In this document: in pieces, positions 1 to 9,630 of the stretch
Numbering within the stretch: the stretch's first letter is position 1
Layout of the letters: each line of letters begins with the position of its first letter
Assembly (NCBI RefSeq): GCF_000165675.1
Contig: NZ_AEIZ01000023.1
Location: forward strand, 21,457 to 85,456
Direction of reading: 5' to 3'
From: Leuconostoc fallax KCTC 3537
GTDB taxonomy: Bacteria; Bacillota; Bacilli; Lactobacillales; Lactobacillaceae
Length of the DNA stretch: 64,000 nucleotides
The notes under the pieces: generated by a model
Told to the model about the DNA's origin: nothing
Database searches by the model: none
Seen by the model: only the letters and a program-made list of their open reading frames with translations
Position numbers and translations under genes: made by a program

Positions 1-328
1 GCGGTCTATCAGCGGATAACACAATTAATGGTATATGTGATACAGATGCTTCAGCAACGGCTGAAGTAAATTCAGTAATCGCTGTTCCTGAAGTGCCTAA
101 CACAACCACTGGTTTTAACGTGACTTTAGCAATACCTAAAGCAAAAAAAGCTGCTGAGCGCTCATCAACATCTACAAAAAGCGCTATTTTTTCTGATTCA
201 GCTAATTGAGCTAACAGCAAAGCAATTGGTGTATTGCGGGAACCGGGTGACACGACGAAATGTCGAACGCCACTATGCATTAGTGCCGTAAGCAAATATT
301 TTGTATTGATCGTTAGTGCATCAGTCAT
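1..328 (-). CDS. menD: MenD, partial (N-terminal 109 residues)
   Basis: 2-succinyl-5-enolpyruvyl-6-hydroxy-3-cyclohexene-1-carboxylate synthase, the ThDP-dependent second step of menaquinone synthesis from isochorismate. The frame opens at an ATG (328-326) that overlaps the menF stop by 8 bp, which indicates translational coupling. Visible motifs are SPGSRNTP near residue 27 and VDVDERSAAFFALG near residue 53, with the GTSGTA segment after it; all are typical of the MenD N-terminal ThDP-binding domain. The gene runs off the left edge of the window. An A7 run inside it is in frame here. The identity is firm from motifs and from following menF. Confidence 0.93.
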   Translation of the reverse strand, partial: MTDALTINTKYLLTALMHSGVRHFVVSPGSRNTPIALLLAQLAESEKIALFVDVDERSAAFFALGIAKVTLKPVVVLGTSGTAITEFTSAVAEASVSHIPLIVLSADRP

Positions 329-1586
329 TCAACATATCCTCGATTAATTGTTGCATCGGTAAAAATTTTAAATCTGTCTCACGCCATTCCTCTTCGGCAG
401 ACGAATCTTGAAGAATCCCTGCCCCAGCAAATAATTTAGCCTGTTTTGTCTGACTATCAAAATGCATTGCGCGGATACCAACCACTAGCTCACCATCTCC
501 TTGCAGATTAGCAATGCCCACAGGTGCTGCAAAAATCCCTCTTGGATATTTTTCATGCTGTTCAATGTATGCCAATGCTGTTGTCGTGGGCATACCACCT
601 AAAGCGGGCGTGGGATGTAACTTGTCTACAAAATCAAAAATGGTCACTTTGGGTCGTTTAATGCCGCTAATTGGTGTATAAAGATGTTGAACTTGTTGAT
701 TTTGTAAAATAACAGGCTTATCCGGTACATTTAATGTCAAAGTTAAGTCCTTTAGCTGTTGATTAATTTGTTGGACCACGAATTGATGTTCAGCACGATT
801 CTTAGTATCCTGCATGAGGTGCTGTGCTAATTCTTCGTCCCGATTATACTGTTGATTACGTTGGATTGTACCAGCCACTGCAGCGGTATAGATATGATGA
901 TTCACCAGTTTAACTAGCCGCTCAGGTGTTGCTGATACAAACCATTCATGATCTGATTTTAACAAAACATGATAAGTATTCGCTTGCTGCTGTTTTAACC
1001 GACTAATAATACGTGGAATGGATAAATTGCTTGCTAACTGAAGATGACGTTGACGTGCAAAAACGACTTTCTTTAACGTTGGCGTTTGTTTCAAAGTATC
1101 AATTAATTGGGTAGTCCTTTGGCGCCAATCTTGTTCATCTTGTTGTGTGAGAATACTATTTTTAATCTTTACAGATGCTGTCATTGTTCTAAATGGTGCT
1201 AACCACTGCTCATAATCAAATGTCTGACGCGTTCGACTATACTGATACCAATGCAATGACTGATTACTATCTATGTGTACCACGAGTTTTGGTAGAAACC
1301 ATCGTCCCTGCATTAGACCATGAGATGGTTTTTGATCCGAAAATTGTTGCGCACCAAAAATCCAAGTGTGTGCAACATCTAATGATGACAATGCTTGATA
1401 CCATTGCTTAAAATTCTTCTGGCCTGTTCCTTTTATCCATGTATCTAATTCACCATATGCTAACCACATATGACCATCTTGTGTAGATTCAAAATAAGCA
1501 CCAACATCATAAGCTGCCAAAGCCTGAAGCAACCATTGTAATTCATCATCTTTTATTTTCTTACAGCCACTATTAACTGTGATCAT
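321..1586 (-). CDS. menF: Isochorismate synthase MenF
   Basis: Converts chorismate to isochorismate, the entry step to menaquinone (or, less likely here, siderophores). It is a 421-residue protein with the chorismate-utilising domain in the C-terminal two thirds: SATPERLVKL, AGTIQRN, the EHQFVV segment and the HPTPALGG motif are all present. A GGAG ribosome site lies about 11 bases before the ATG. It overlaps menD, so both are probably one transcript. The presence of menF and menD suggests menaquinone production and possibly haem-dependent respiration, as known in some Leuconostoc; that physiological point is inference. Confidence 0.94.
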   Translation of the reverse strand: MITVNSGCKKIKDDELQWLLQALAAYDVGAYFESTQDGHMWLAYGELDTWIKGTGQKNFKQWYQALSSLDVAHTWIFGAQQFSDQKPSHGLMQGRWFLPKLVVHIDSNQSLHWYQYSRTRQTFDYEQWLAPFRTMTASVKIKNSILTQQDEQDWRQRTTQLIDTLKQTPTLKKVVFARQRHLQLASNLSIPRIISRLKQQQANTYHVLLKSDHEWFVSATPERLVKLVNHHIYTAAVAGTIQRNQQYNRDEELAQHLMQDTKNRAEHQFVVQQINQQLKDLTLTLNVPDKPVILQNQQVQHLYTPISGIKRPKVTIFDFVDKLHPTPALGGMPTTTALAYIEQHEKYPRGIFAAPVGIANLQGDGELVVGIRAMHFDSQTKQAKLFAGAGILQDSSAEEEWRETDLKFLPMQQLIEDMLND

Positions 1587-1625
1587 TATTTTATTACTCC
1601 ATTGCTACACATCAATATGAATAAA

Positions 1626-1676
1626 AACAGTAGCTATACGGCCCACTGTTTTCCAACTACTCGTCTATACGAGTAG
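1626..1676. promoter_or_regulatory. Two inverted repeats between thiD and menF
   Basis: The first repeat has 8-base arms (AAAACAGT and ACTGTTTT) around 13 bases at about 1624-1652. The second, at 1657-1676, has perfect 8-base arms (CTACTCGT and ACGAGTAG) around CTAT. The first is followed on the minus strand by a short T run and could be a weak terminator for thiD. The second has no T tract and could be an operator for menF. Function is not shown by the sequence. Confidence 0.35.
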
Positions 1677-1693
1677 ATTATAATTAATGATAT

Positions 1694-2518
1694 TCAACGA
1701 TTCGTCCTACTATCATGGCAATACCGATTAGCGCCGGGCCAAACTGTCCCCACTGGTAATGTTTGGTTAAGTGTTATCCCTTGCTTAATGGCATGATAGA
1801 CAAATTCTTTAGCATTAGTTATTGCTTCTTGTGCATTGGCCCCAATGGCATAATTTGCTGTAATACTAGCAGCAAATGTACAACCCGCACCATTATTACA
1901 AAGCAGTGATTGTTTAATTTTGTCTTGACTCAAAATGAAGTACCGATTATCTTCATCAAGTACCACATCAACAGCATCATGCCCAGCTAAGCGGTTACCA
2001 CCTTTAATCACTATTGTTTGCCCAGCAACACTTTTAATCTGTTGGGCTGCATGTTTCATGTCGTCCAGCGTTTCGATGCTCTGATCTGCCAAAAGTTCTG
2101 CTTCAATTAAGTTAGGCGTAACGACTGTTGCTAACGGTACTAATTGTTCTCGAATAGCGCGCAATAAGCCCTGCATCTCAGTCCGATTTGTTTCTTTAAA
2201 AACCATGACTGGATCTAAAATAATCGGTATTGTCACATGTTTTAGTCGTTGCGCTATTAATTCAATCGCTTCAATATTAGGTACAAAGCCAATTTTGATA
2301 GCCGCAATGTCCGATAAGACCAATACTGAAGATAGTTGTTGTGATAATACATTTAGTGGTACAACATGAATATCAACAGCATCATCAATCACCGTCACAA
2401 TGCTAGTAATAATACTCAATCCAAACAACCCATATTCGTTAAATGTCGCCAAATCGGCTTGTAAGCCACCACCAGATAAAGAATCAGAACCAGCTATTGT
2501 GAGTACTTTTTTAGGCAA
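1694..2518 (-). CDS. thiD: ThiD/PdxK-type pyrimidine or pyridoxal kinase
   Basis: A 274-residue ribokinase-fold kinase that phosphorylates hydroxymethylpyrimidine (thiamine pathway) or pyridoxal. The N-terminus has GSDSLSGGGLQADLATF, the family signature; DPVMVFK lies mid-protein and GAGCTFAASI near residue 210 holds the anion hole and catalytic segment. The start is a TTG eight bases after a strong GGAGG site. The stop of the upstream Ser-rich protein gene lies 17 bases before it, so the two look co-transcribed. Sequence alone does not separate ThiD from the closely related Bacillus-type PdxK; no other thiamine gene is nearby. Confidence 0.85.
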   Translation of the reverse strand: MPKKVLTIAGSDSLSGGGLQADLATFNEYGLFGLSIITSIVTVIDDAVDIHVVPLNVLSQQLSSVLVLSDIAAIKIGFVPNIEAIELIAQRLKHVTIPIILDPVMVFKETNRTEMQGLLRAIREQLVPLATVVTPNLIEAELLADQSIETLDDMKHAAQQIKSVAGQTIVIKGGNRLAGHDAVDVVLDEDNRYFILSQDKIKQSLLCNNGAGCTFAASITANYAIGANAQEAITNAKEFVYHAIKQGITLNQTLPVGTVWPGANRYCHDSRTNR

Positions 2519-2535
2519 AATAAAAACCTCCTGGT

Positions 2536-3021
2536 TTATTTTGCAACAAAACTAATGCTACTGCCATTATCATTAACTGACACAACTTTAGCATTACTGT
2601 CATTGGATTCAATGCGCCAAGAGTAATAACGACCATTAGCTTTAGCCCATTCAATCGCTTCTGAAATAGACTTTCCCACTAGGGCTTGTGAATCACCCGT
2701 TGTTTTAGAAGAGCTTGAACTACTTTGGCTAGAGGAAGAACTACTGCTACTTTGAGAAGACTCAGAACTGCTACTTGATGACTCTGTATCCTGATCAGAA
2801 GTAGATCCGTTACCAGATGAATCGATTGTTTCATTTATAACTTTTGAATTTGAATTTTTTGCAGCAATCGGCGTTGACGGACTCGAAGAATGGGTAAACA
2901 TATAATAAGAGAACCCAGCAAGCCCAATAATTAGCATGGCAACGAGTGCAAAGAACGTATTGCGTACGGGGTGAGACTTTTTTCGTCTACGAGAACGTTG
3001 TAATTGGTTATCTTTTGTCAT
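2536..3021 (-). CDS. Membrane-anchored Ser-rich protein with PASTA-like C-terminus
   Basis: About 161 residues. A basic N-terminus (RSRRRKKSHP) is followed by one membrane segment (about residues 24-42), a long linker dominated by Ser (about 55-105), and a small C-terminal domain starting ALVGKSISEAIEWAKANG, which resembles a PASTA or related wall-binding fold. Topology suggests a cytoplasmic N-terminus and an extracellular domain. I place the start at the ATG of MTKDNQ (3021) because GGATGG precedes it; an upstream in-frame start would add 15 unlikely residues. I do not recognise a named family, and the PASTA comparison is by eye only. Confidence 0.7.
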   Translation of the reverse strand: MTKDNQLQRSRRRKKSHPVRNTFFALVAMLIIGLAGFSYYMFTHSSSPSTPIAAKNSNSKVINETIDSSGNGSTSDQDTESSSSSSESSQSSSSSSSSQSSSSSSKTTGDSQALVGKSISEAIEWAKANGRYYSWRIESNDSNAKVVSVNDNGSSISFVAK

Positions 3022-3140
3022 AATACCATCCTTTATCACTATATTATACCAAAATACAAAAAGCAAAAACGACTCTAATAAAACGTACGAGTATTACAAT
3101 TAATTTGGTACAATATGACTATTATTTTTGAGGTGAAAAT

Positions 3141-4034
3141 ATGAAAGCAAAACAAGATATAGAAGATTTACGTGTTATTGATTTTATTATGATTATTGTC
3201 GGAACAGCACTATATGCTTGGGGTCTAGTTAATATTAATATTCCAAATCAACTTGCCGAAGGTGGCATATCTGGTGTCACTTTAATATTATATGCACTTT
3301 TTAAGTTTAACCCTGCTTACACGACAATTATTCTCAATATTCCAATTTTATTACTGGGCTTTAAATTACTTGGCAAACGCTCCCTCATCTATACATTGTT
3401 AGGTATTTTATCTCTGTCGAGCTGGCTTTGGTTTTGGCAAAAAGTACCAATGCCACCTATGCTCAATAACGATATGCTAATTGCCGGATTGCTTGCAGGT
3501 ATTGCAGCGGGTGTTGGCTTAGGTATTGTTTTTCGTTTTGGTGGTACATCTGGTGGTACCGATGTGATTGCGCGTATTGTAGAACAACGATTGGGTATTC
3601 CAATTGGTAAAACAATGTTCTTTTTGGATGCCATCGTTTTAATTGCTTCACTCATTTATATTGATATCTTACATATGATGTATACGCTGATTGCCTCATT
3701 TGTCTTTGCACAATTTCTTAATATTATGGAACAAGGTGCTTATCCTGCACGAACGTGTATTATTTTCACAAATTATCCAGAAGAAATCGCGCACGCAATT
3801 ATGGAACAATTAGAACGTGGTACAAGTCTATTAAAGTCCGAAGGCGGTTACACGCATCGTGAGCAACGTGTTGTCTACGCTGTTATTGCACCATCAGAGG
3901 TCCAAACCATGCGACGTATCATTGAAGAAGTTGATCCAAAAGCATTTGTTTCTATTATTAATACACAAGAGCAACATGGTGAAGGCTTTAGTTATCTTCG
4001 ACCTCGAAAGAAATACTTTTCTTTTTCAAAATAA
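3141..4034 (+). CDS. YitT family membrane protein (DUF2179)
   Basis: A 297-residue protein with about five to six hydrophobic segments in the first 200 residues, the conserved segments GGISGVTLILY and FRFGGTSGGTDVIARI, and a soluble C-terminal DUF2179 domain (about 215-285). This is the YitT/YqfU family, of uncertain transport function. GAGGTG precedes the ATG by the usual distance. It is the only plus-strand gene in the first 15 kb and is closed by a strong terminator shared with topA. Confidence 0.9.
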   Translation: MKAKQDIEDLRVIDFIMIIVGTALYAWGLVNINIPNQLAEGGISGVTLILYALFKFNPAYTTIILNIPILLLGFKLLGKRSLIYTLLGILSLSSWLWFWQKVPMPPMLNNDMLIAGLLAGIAAGVGLGIVFRFGGTSGGTDVIARIVEQRLGIPIGKTMFFLDAIVLIASLIYIDILHMMYTLIASFVFAQFLNIMEQGAYPARTCIIFTNYPEEIAHAIMEQLERGTSLLKSEGGYTHREQRVVYAVIAPSEVQTMRRIIEEVDPKAFVSIINTQEQHGEGFSYLRPRKKYFSFSK

Positions 4035-4047
4035 TATTGTAGTTATT

Positions 4048-4089
4048 AAAAAGTTTCCTGTCCTCATACATATGAACAGGAAACTTTTT
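4048..4089. terminator. Bidirectional terminator, yitT/topA
   Basis: Perfect 14-base arms (AAAAAGTTTCCTGT and its complement) around a 14-base loop, with A and T tracts on either side. It sits between two convergent genes and can serve both. Confidence 0.9.
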
Positions 4090-4091
4090 AT

Positions 4092-6171
4092 TTACTTTTC
4101 TTGTGTATCAGATGTATCAGCTGGCGTTTCATCTTTAGGTGTTGTGCCATCTGGTAAAGTTTTTTCTGTTGGCTTATCCCAAGTCACAAAATCGCAATCT
4201 GGATATCGGGAACAACCGTAAAATGTTCGGCCACGCTTTGTTTTACGCTGGATAATTTGTCCCTTATGACATTTAGGACATACCAGCCCGATTTCTTGAA
4301 CAATCGCTTTAGTATTACGGCAATCTGGAAAACGGGAACAGGCATGGAACTTGCCATAACGTCCCATTTTAACAACCATTGGCGCACCACAAATTTCACA
4401 ATCCATACCCGCCAATTCATCATGCATAATAATTTTTTCAAGAGATGATTCAGCCTTTTTGACTTCCTTATCAAACGGTTGAAAGAATGAATCAATCACG
4501 GGCACCCATTGTTTTCGTCCCTCTTCTACTTCGTCCAACTCATGTTCAACATCAGCAGTAAACTTCATATTCGTTACATCAGGGAAATTATCTTCAACAA
4601 TGGTTTGAACAATTTCACCTAGTTCAGTTGGTACAAATTTACGGGCATCAATACGTACATAATTACGACGCTGTATCGTGTCTAAAGTTGGCGCATAGGT
4701 TGATGGACGACCAACGCCATTTTCTTCTAGTGCTTTAATTAAAGTCGCTTCAGAATAACGAGCAGGTGGCTGCGTGAAGTGTTGCTCCGGATTAATATTA
4801 GCCAGATTGGTTTTATCACCAACTGCTAGTTCTGGTAATTGGTTGTGCTTTTCTTTAGCCGCTGGGTAAGCTTTAGTAAATCCAGCAAACTTTGTCTTTG
4901 AACCATTGGCACGGAAAATAATGCCATTTTGCTCAATTGTGACAGCCATTGTATCCAAGACTTCAGGCGTCATTTGACTCGCTACAAATCGTGACCATAT
5001 CAAAGAATAGAGTTTGAACTGATCTGGCGTTAGTTTATCTTTAATCGATTGTGGTGTATGCGCAACACTAGTAGGACGAATGGCTTCATGAGCATCTTGT
5101 GCGCCTTCTTGCAATTTACCCTGTACCGGTTTTGTTGCAGCGTATTCTGCGCCCCATTCTTCATGAATATAATGTGCTGCTTCATTCTTAGCAATACTTG
5201 AAATTCGTGTCGAATCGGTACGCATATAAGTAATTAGCCCAACTTGGCCAATGCCTTTACCTAAGTTAATGCCCTCATACAACTGCTGTGCTGCCATCAT
5301 CGTTTTACGCGTTTTAAAGTTTAACTGCGTATTAGCCGTTTGTTGCATTGTAGATGTGGTAAATGGTGGTTGTGGCTTTCGACGACGTTCCTTGGCAACG
5401 ACATTCGTCACATCAAAATCAGCATTTCGGTCTAACTTTTGCAGTACCTGTTGCACGGCTTCATTATCAGGAAGGGGTTGCTTTTTATCATCAAATCCAT
5501 AAAAACTAGCTTTAAACTTACTACGCTGTTTTTTAAATTCAGAATCTAACGTCCAATACTCTTCCGGTTGGAAAGCTTGAATTTCGCGTTCACGTGCAAT
5601 GATTAACCCTAGTGCAACAGACTGTACACGTCCTGCAGACAATCCACGCTTAACCGTCTTCCATAGGATAGGTGATATTGAATAACCCACTAGCCGATCC
5701 AAAATGCGTCGCGCTTGTTGCGCATCCACTAGATTTTGATTGATATTTCGTGGTGTTTTAAAGGCGTTTTTGACCGTATCTTTAGTAATTTCATTAAATA
5801 CAACACGATTGGACTGTTCTGGATCTAAGCCTAGAATATGTTGTAAATGCCAAGCAATGGCTTCACCCTCACGATCCGGATCGGAAGCTAAATATACTGA
5901 CTTAGCAGCTTTAGCTTCCTTACGCAATCCCTTAATCACCTCTCCTTTACCACGAATATTAATATATTTTGGTTCGTAGTCATTTTCCACATCAACACCT
6001 AATGTTGACTTTGGTAAATCTCTTACGTGACCTAGACTTGCAATAACTTTATAATTTCGCCCCAAATATTTTTCAATTGTCTTGGCCTTTGACGGGCTTT
6101 CAACAATAACAAGATTTTTTTAACTTTACTCGTTTTTCTTTTTTAGTAGCTTTCTTTTTAGTTTCTACCAA
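4092..6171 (-). CDS. topA: DNA topoisomerase I (frame broken near N-terminus)
   Basis: Type IA topoisomerase relaxing negative supercoils. The main frame (4092-6065) shows the TOPRIM motif [14 protein letters not shown], the catalytic Tyr in [11 protein letters not shown] (residue 280 of that frame) and two C-terminal four-Cys zinc ribbons (CEICGAP..., CPKCHKG...). The missing start [19 protein letters not shown] lies upstream in another frame. Adding one A to the runs at 6115-6121 and 6139-6144 joins it to a TTG at 6171 behind a GAGG site, giving a Lys-rich tail typical of lactic acid bacteria. One other base correction would also work, so the exact repair is uncertain. Confidence 0.93.
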
Positions 6172-6237
6172 TTCAGTATGCCTCAAATTTTATTTCTACA
6201 TTTTTAATATAGATTACAAGATATCATATATAGCATA

Positions 6238-7119
6238 TCAAATGCTATCAAAAATTTGTATACTTTCTAAGATATCCTTTGATTTTACCACTGGCTTAGC
6301 ACCTAAAGCTAATAATTCATTCGTTCCTTGACTGTTTTCCGCAAAAATTGGGCCCGGAATAGTCAATACTTCGCGGTTGTTTTGCAATGCACTGTTAGCT
6401 GTAATTAGGCTGCCAGATTTTATTTTGGCTTCCACAACCAATGTCACACTAGAAAGTCCAGCAATAATACGATTCCGTGCAGGAAAATGGCTACGATACG
6501 GGCCACATCCTGGTGCATATTCACTAAGTACCAAGCCACTGCGCGCAATTTGCGACTGTAATTGTCGATTACTTGCAGGATAGAATTGATCAATTCCTGT
6601 GCCAATCACAGCAATCGGCACACCACCGCGACGTAAAGTAATTTGATGTGCCATGGTATCAATGCCCTTGGCTAAGCCAGATATTACAGCAGTTCCTGAA
6701 TGTACAACATCTGGTAATAAATGCTGCAATGCCTGATAGCCATAGTTAGTAGCCGTTCGCGTTCCTACAATCGCTAAATTCGGTAATTTAAGCGCTGCCA
6801 AGTGTCCTTGATAGAAAAGAATTAGGGGTGGCTCAAAAATTTCGCGTAATTGTATAGGATAGGCTTCATCAAAATAAGTGATGTAATCAACATCTATGGG
6901 GAATATATTTTGGTTTAACTGCTGTTGATAGGCGTAGGTTATATTTTGTGCCTGTTTACTATTAGGATTGATTTGTAAAATCTGACATAATGCATACACG
7001 GACCAAGGATAACGTTTAGGTGCTTGGTCATGAGTTATTGCAGCAATAATTTTTGCTTCCGCTGCTGAACCGATCCCTTTTGTTAAATGGAGCATTAATA
7101 AAAAATGATTGCGTTGCAT
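6238..7119 (-). CDS. dprA: DNA-processing protein DprA
   Basis: A 293-residue protein that loads RecA on incoming single-stranded DNA during natural transformation. The Rossmann-like DprA domain contains IVGTRTATNYG, SGLAKGIDTMAH, GTGIDQFYPASN and the SLITANSAL region. GAGAGGG precedes the ATG. It follows rnhB and precedes topA, the usual Firmicute order rbgA-rnhB-dprA-topA. No other competence gene is in the window. Confidence 0.95.
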   Translation of the reverse strand: MQRNHFLLMLHLTKGIGSAAEAKIIAAITHDQAPKRYPWSVYALCQILQINPNSKQAQNITYAYQQQLNQNIFPIDVDYITYFDEAYPIQLREIFEPPLILFYQGHLAALKLPNLAIVGTRTATNYGYQALQHLLPDVVHSGTAVISGLAKGIDTMAHQITLRRGGVPIAVIGTGIDQFYPASNRQLQSQIARSGLVLSEYAPGCGPYRSHFPARNRIIAGLSSVTLVVEAKIKSGSLITANSALQNNREVLTIPGPIFAENSQGTNELLALGAKPVVKSKDILESIQIFDSI

Positions 7120-7160
7120 GATTTTCCCTCTCAGATATCATACGAACCACAATCACAAAA

Positions 7161-7925
7161 CTATATCATATTCTTAATTGGCGCAAATGTCTTACGATGA
7201 AGCGGTGTAATACCGTATTCTTCAATTGCTACTAGGTGTTCTTTAGTGCCGTACCCTGCATTGTGTTGAAAGCCGTAAGCAGGATACCTTTTACCATATT
7301 CTGCCATGAGACGATCACGCGTTACCTTGGCAATAATACTTGCTGCCCCAATCGAATTACTACGCGCATCACCTTTAATCAAAGATTCTTGGGGTAAATC
7401 AAGGTCAAGTTGCATCGCATCAATGAGCAGACCATCAACCGGAATACTTAACTGTTGAACAGCTTGAGTCATTGCCAGCCGAGCAGCCTGATAAATATTA
7501 ATAGCATCAATTGTCTCAGCATCAACTTGCCCAATACCAATCGCCAATGCCTCAGCCATAATCACATCATATAAACGATCACGTTTGTCCGCGCTTAACT
7601 GTTTCGAATCAATCACGTCAACTTGGTTAAAATCATGTGGTAGAATAACTGCCGCACTAACGACTGGACCGGCTAATGGGCCACGACCCACTTCATCAAT
7701 CCCAGCGACATTCACGAGTCCTTTAGCCCAATACTGTTTCTCAATATCAAAACGCTTTTGAAATGCCACTTGCTTCAGTGCATATTGTTTTTGGCGTTTA
7801 TGCCAGCTTGAAACAGCTGTTTGCACACCTTTTCTTGTATCCTGCGACCACTCTGCTAAACGTTGATCTGTTGGATCATTGATGAATTTAAGCTGTTGTT
7901 TAATTTCACTAATTGATTCGCTCAT
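7161..7925 (-). CDS. rnhB: Ribonuclease HII
   Basis: Removes ribonucleotides from DNA and RNA primers from hybrids. The catalytic DEDD set is visible: DEVGRGPLAG (Asp, Glu), LLIDAMQLD and GDARSNSIGAASIIAKVTRD. The first 60 residues form the basic N-terminal extension common in Firmicute RNase HII. Its ATG overlaps the rbgA stop in an ATGA, so the pair is translationally coupled. Length 254 residues, normal for the family. Confidence 0.96.
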   Translation of the reverse strand: MSESISEIKQQLKFINDPTDQRLAEWSQDTRKGVQTAVSSWHKRQKQYALKQVAFQKRFDIEKQYWAKGLVNVAGIDEVGRGPLAGPVVSAAVILPHDFNQVDVIDSKQLSADKRDRLYDVIMAEALAIGIGQVDAETIDAINIYQAARLAMTQAVQQLSIPVDGLLIDAMQLDLDLPQESLIKGDARSNSIGAASIIAKVTRDRLMAEYGKRYPAYGFQHNAGYGTKEHLVAIEEYGITPLHRKTFAPIKNMI

Positions 7926-8773
7926 GACTGCGCCTCAATTAAATCTAAAGTAAAAGTACCCAGCTTACCCTTTCTTAAGTCATTTAGAATACGTTCACTC
8001 GCTCTATCGTAATCATCTTTAAATCCAAGCTTTTGTGTAATCAGCAGTAATACATCAACATCGCTCTGGTCAAAAGCATTATCTGGCAAATGATATCGTG
8101 CAATAATGCGTTCAGGATAGTAATCCCGATAAAATTTAAGCAGAAACAATGCCGCATCATCTTTAGCAAAAATAGTACTTTTGACAGCACCTGTTAATGA
8201 TAATCTTAAGCCAATAGCTTGATCTTCAAATTTTGGCCACAAAACGCCAGGCGAATCCAATAATTCAAGCTTGGTTGAGGTTTTTAGCCAAGCTATCTTT
8301 TTTGTAACACCCGGTCGATCAGCAGTTGGTGCCACATTCTTTTTAATGAGATGATTAAGTAACGTCGACTTACCAACGTTAGGGATACCAGCAATGAGTG
8401 CTCGAATAGGCTGATCAACGATGCCTTTTTCTAGCTGTGCTGTTTTCTTAGCTTTTAACGCCTCTCTTGCAGCTTTCGTGACAAGTTGAGGTGTTTTAGG
8501 GTCACGCGTATCCAACACCAGTACTGTGTAGCCTTGCATCTCAAAATGTTTTTTCCAAAGTCGTGTCTGTTCAGGATCAGCTAAATCTGCCTTGGTCATG
8601 ATTAATAATCTTGGCTTTTTACCAATTAACTTATCCACTTCAGGATTACGTGAACTTTCTGGAATACGCGCATCTACTAACTCAAAAACAATATCAACTA
8701 ATTTTAGATTTTCTCGCATTAAGCGAAAGGCTTTGGCCATATGTCCAGGGAACCATTGTATTATTTGTGCCAT
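7922..8773 (-). CDS. rbgA: Ribosome biogenesis GTPase RbgA (YlqF)
   Basis: Circularly permuted GTPase needed for late 50S subunit assembly. The permuted motif order is visible: G4 TKADLAD (about residue 60), then G1 GIPNVGKSTLLNHL (about 128), then G3 DSPGVLWP (about 173), with the C-terminal ANTAR-like helical domain after that. FPGHMAKA near the N-terminus is the family start. 283 residues. It overlaps rnhB by 4 bases. Confidence 0.96.
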   Translation of the reverse strand: MAQIIQWFPGHMAKAFRLMRENLKLVDIVFELVDARIPESSRNPEVDKLIGKKPRLLIMTKADLADPEQTRLWKKHFEMQGYTVLVLDTRDPKTPQLVTKAAREALKAKKTAQLEKGIVDQPIRALIAGIPNVGKSTLLNHLIKKNVAPTADRPGVTKKIAWLKTSTKLELLDSPGVLWPKFEDQAIGLRLSLTGAVKSTIFAKDDAALFLLKFYRDYYPERIIARYHLPDNAFDQSDVDVLLLITQKLGFKDDYDRASERILNDLRKGKLGTFTLDLIEAQS

Positions 8774-8806
8774 AAAGATCTCCTTATTACCTTAACGCCA
8801 ATGTGT

Positions 8807-9031
8807 TTATCGATTCGCCTGGAATTCTTGCCACGCTTCATCGAATATTGTCATACTAACTAAGTATGTTGCAGTTTCTTCTAAATACTTTGATAATTCA
8901 TCAAAGTCGGTACTCTGCTTTGGAAAATCACTATCTAAAAATGCATGATTTGCAAATTCTTGAATTTCATTGGCTGACACAACATTTCTTTGTGTCATCA
9001 ACCACTGATAGAATGAACGTTGATGATTCAT
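8807..9031 (-). CDS. YozE family protein (UPF0346)
   Basis: A 74-residue protein matching the YozE SAM-like fold: RSFYQWLMTQR at the N-terminus, a middle segment ending in DFPKQSTDFDELSKYLE, and a C-terminal FDEAWQEFQ. Function in the family is unknown. It overlaps the end of the ypmS-like gene by 4 bases, so it is translated from the same message. Confidence 0.88.
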   Translation of the reverse strand: MNHQRSFYQWLMTQRNVVSANEIQEFANHAFLDSDFPKQSTDFDELSKYLEETATYLVSMTIFDEAWQEFQANR

Positions 9032-9630
9032 TTAGCTACCCCTCCCTCAAATACAAATTGATCATGTTGAATATCAATGACTTTCGCTCTAAATGCCATA
9101 TCTTGGACAACGGGTAATTTTGACATATTGATAAAAATTTGCTGCTTGTTTGGTTGAATTGTCACGTATTTCGGCGCATCATAACTTGCTTTAACATAAC
9201 TCAAAACCGTTTTAGTGGGTAGTGGCAAGCGACCGATGGCTAATTTCTTAGTTTTCAAAATAATATTTCCGTTTTTGGTGACTTCAGGATCAAAGGTCAT
9301 CCCCATATCTAATTTTTGCCCGAGCATATTTAGTGAACCATAAAGCATAATATGGTCATCGATACGAAAATGATACCCTTCCGGTGCTGATTCATTGAGA
9401 TAGTGCGCAGCTAAAGCATTAATTTGTTGTTTGTTTAAGGTAACATCAAAAGTTGCCTGACTGCTCTGTAATTTAGAAGCAGTATCGGTAAGCTTGGTAG
9501 GTTTATTAGCCATAATCATAGCAAAACTAAAACTGACTACAAGCACTACAACCAATGCCCAAAAAGCCCAAAACCATTTAGATTTTTGCTTTTGAGTTAT
9601 TGCGGTTCGCTTTAACGCTGATTGATCCAT
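9028..9630 (-). CDS. YpmS family protein (DUF2140)
   Basis: 200 residues with a single N-terminal membrane segment (about 19-42, WFWAFWALVVVLVVSFSF) and an extracellular domain of the DUF2140/YpmS type (FDVTLNKQQINALAAHYL, then a beta-rich lipid-binding-like region). In Bacillus ypmS lies next to the lipase-like ypmR, and that pairing is kept here: this gene overlaps the end of the SGNH hydrolase gene by 19 bases. The molecular function is not established. Confidence 0.85.
   Translation of the reverse strand: MDQSALKRTAITQKQKSKWFWAFWALVVVLVVSFSFAMIMANKPTKLTDTASKLQSSQATFDVTLNKQQINALAAHYLNESAPEGYHFRIDDHIMLYGSLNMLGQKLDMGMTFDPEVTKNGNIILKTKKLAIGRLPLPTKTVLSYVKASYDAPKYVTIQPNKQQIFINMSKLPVVQDMAFRAKVIDIQHDQFVFEGGVAK

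Noticed and set aside
2690..2870. Serine-codon repeats as a possible structured repeat or CRISPR
   Set aside because: They are irregular Ser codons in a low-complexity linker with no spacer structure.
3859..4221. Plus-strand frame spanning the yitT end and the terminator
   Set aside because: It is a shadow of yitT and topA and reads through a strong terminator.
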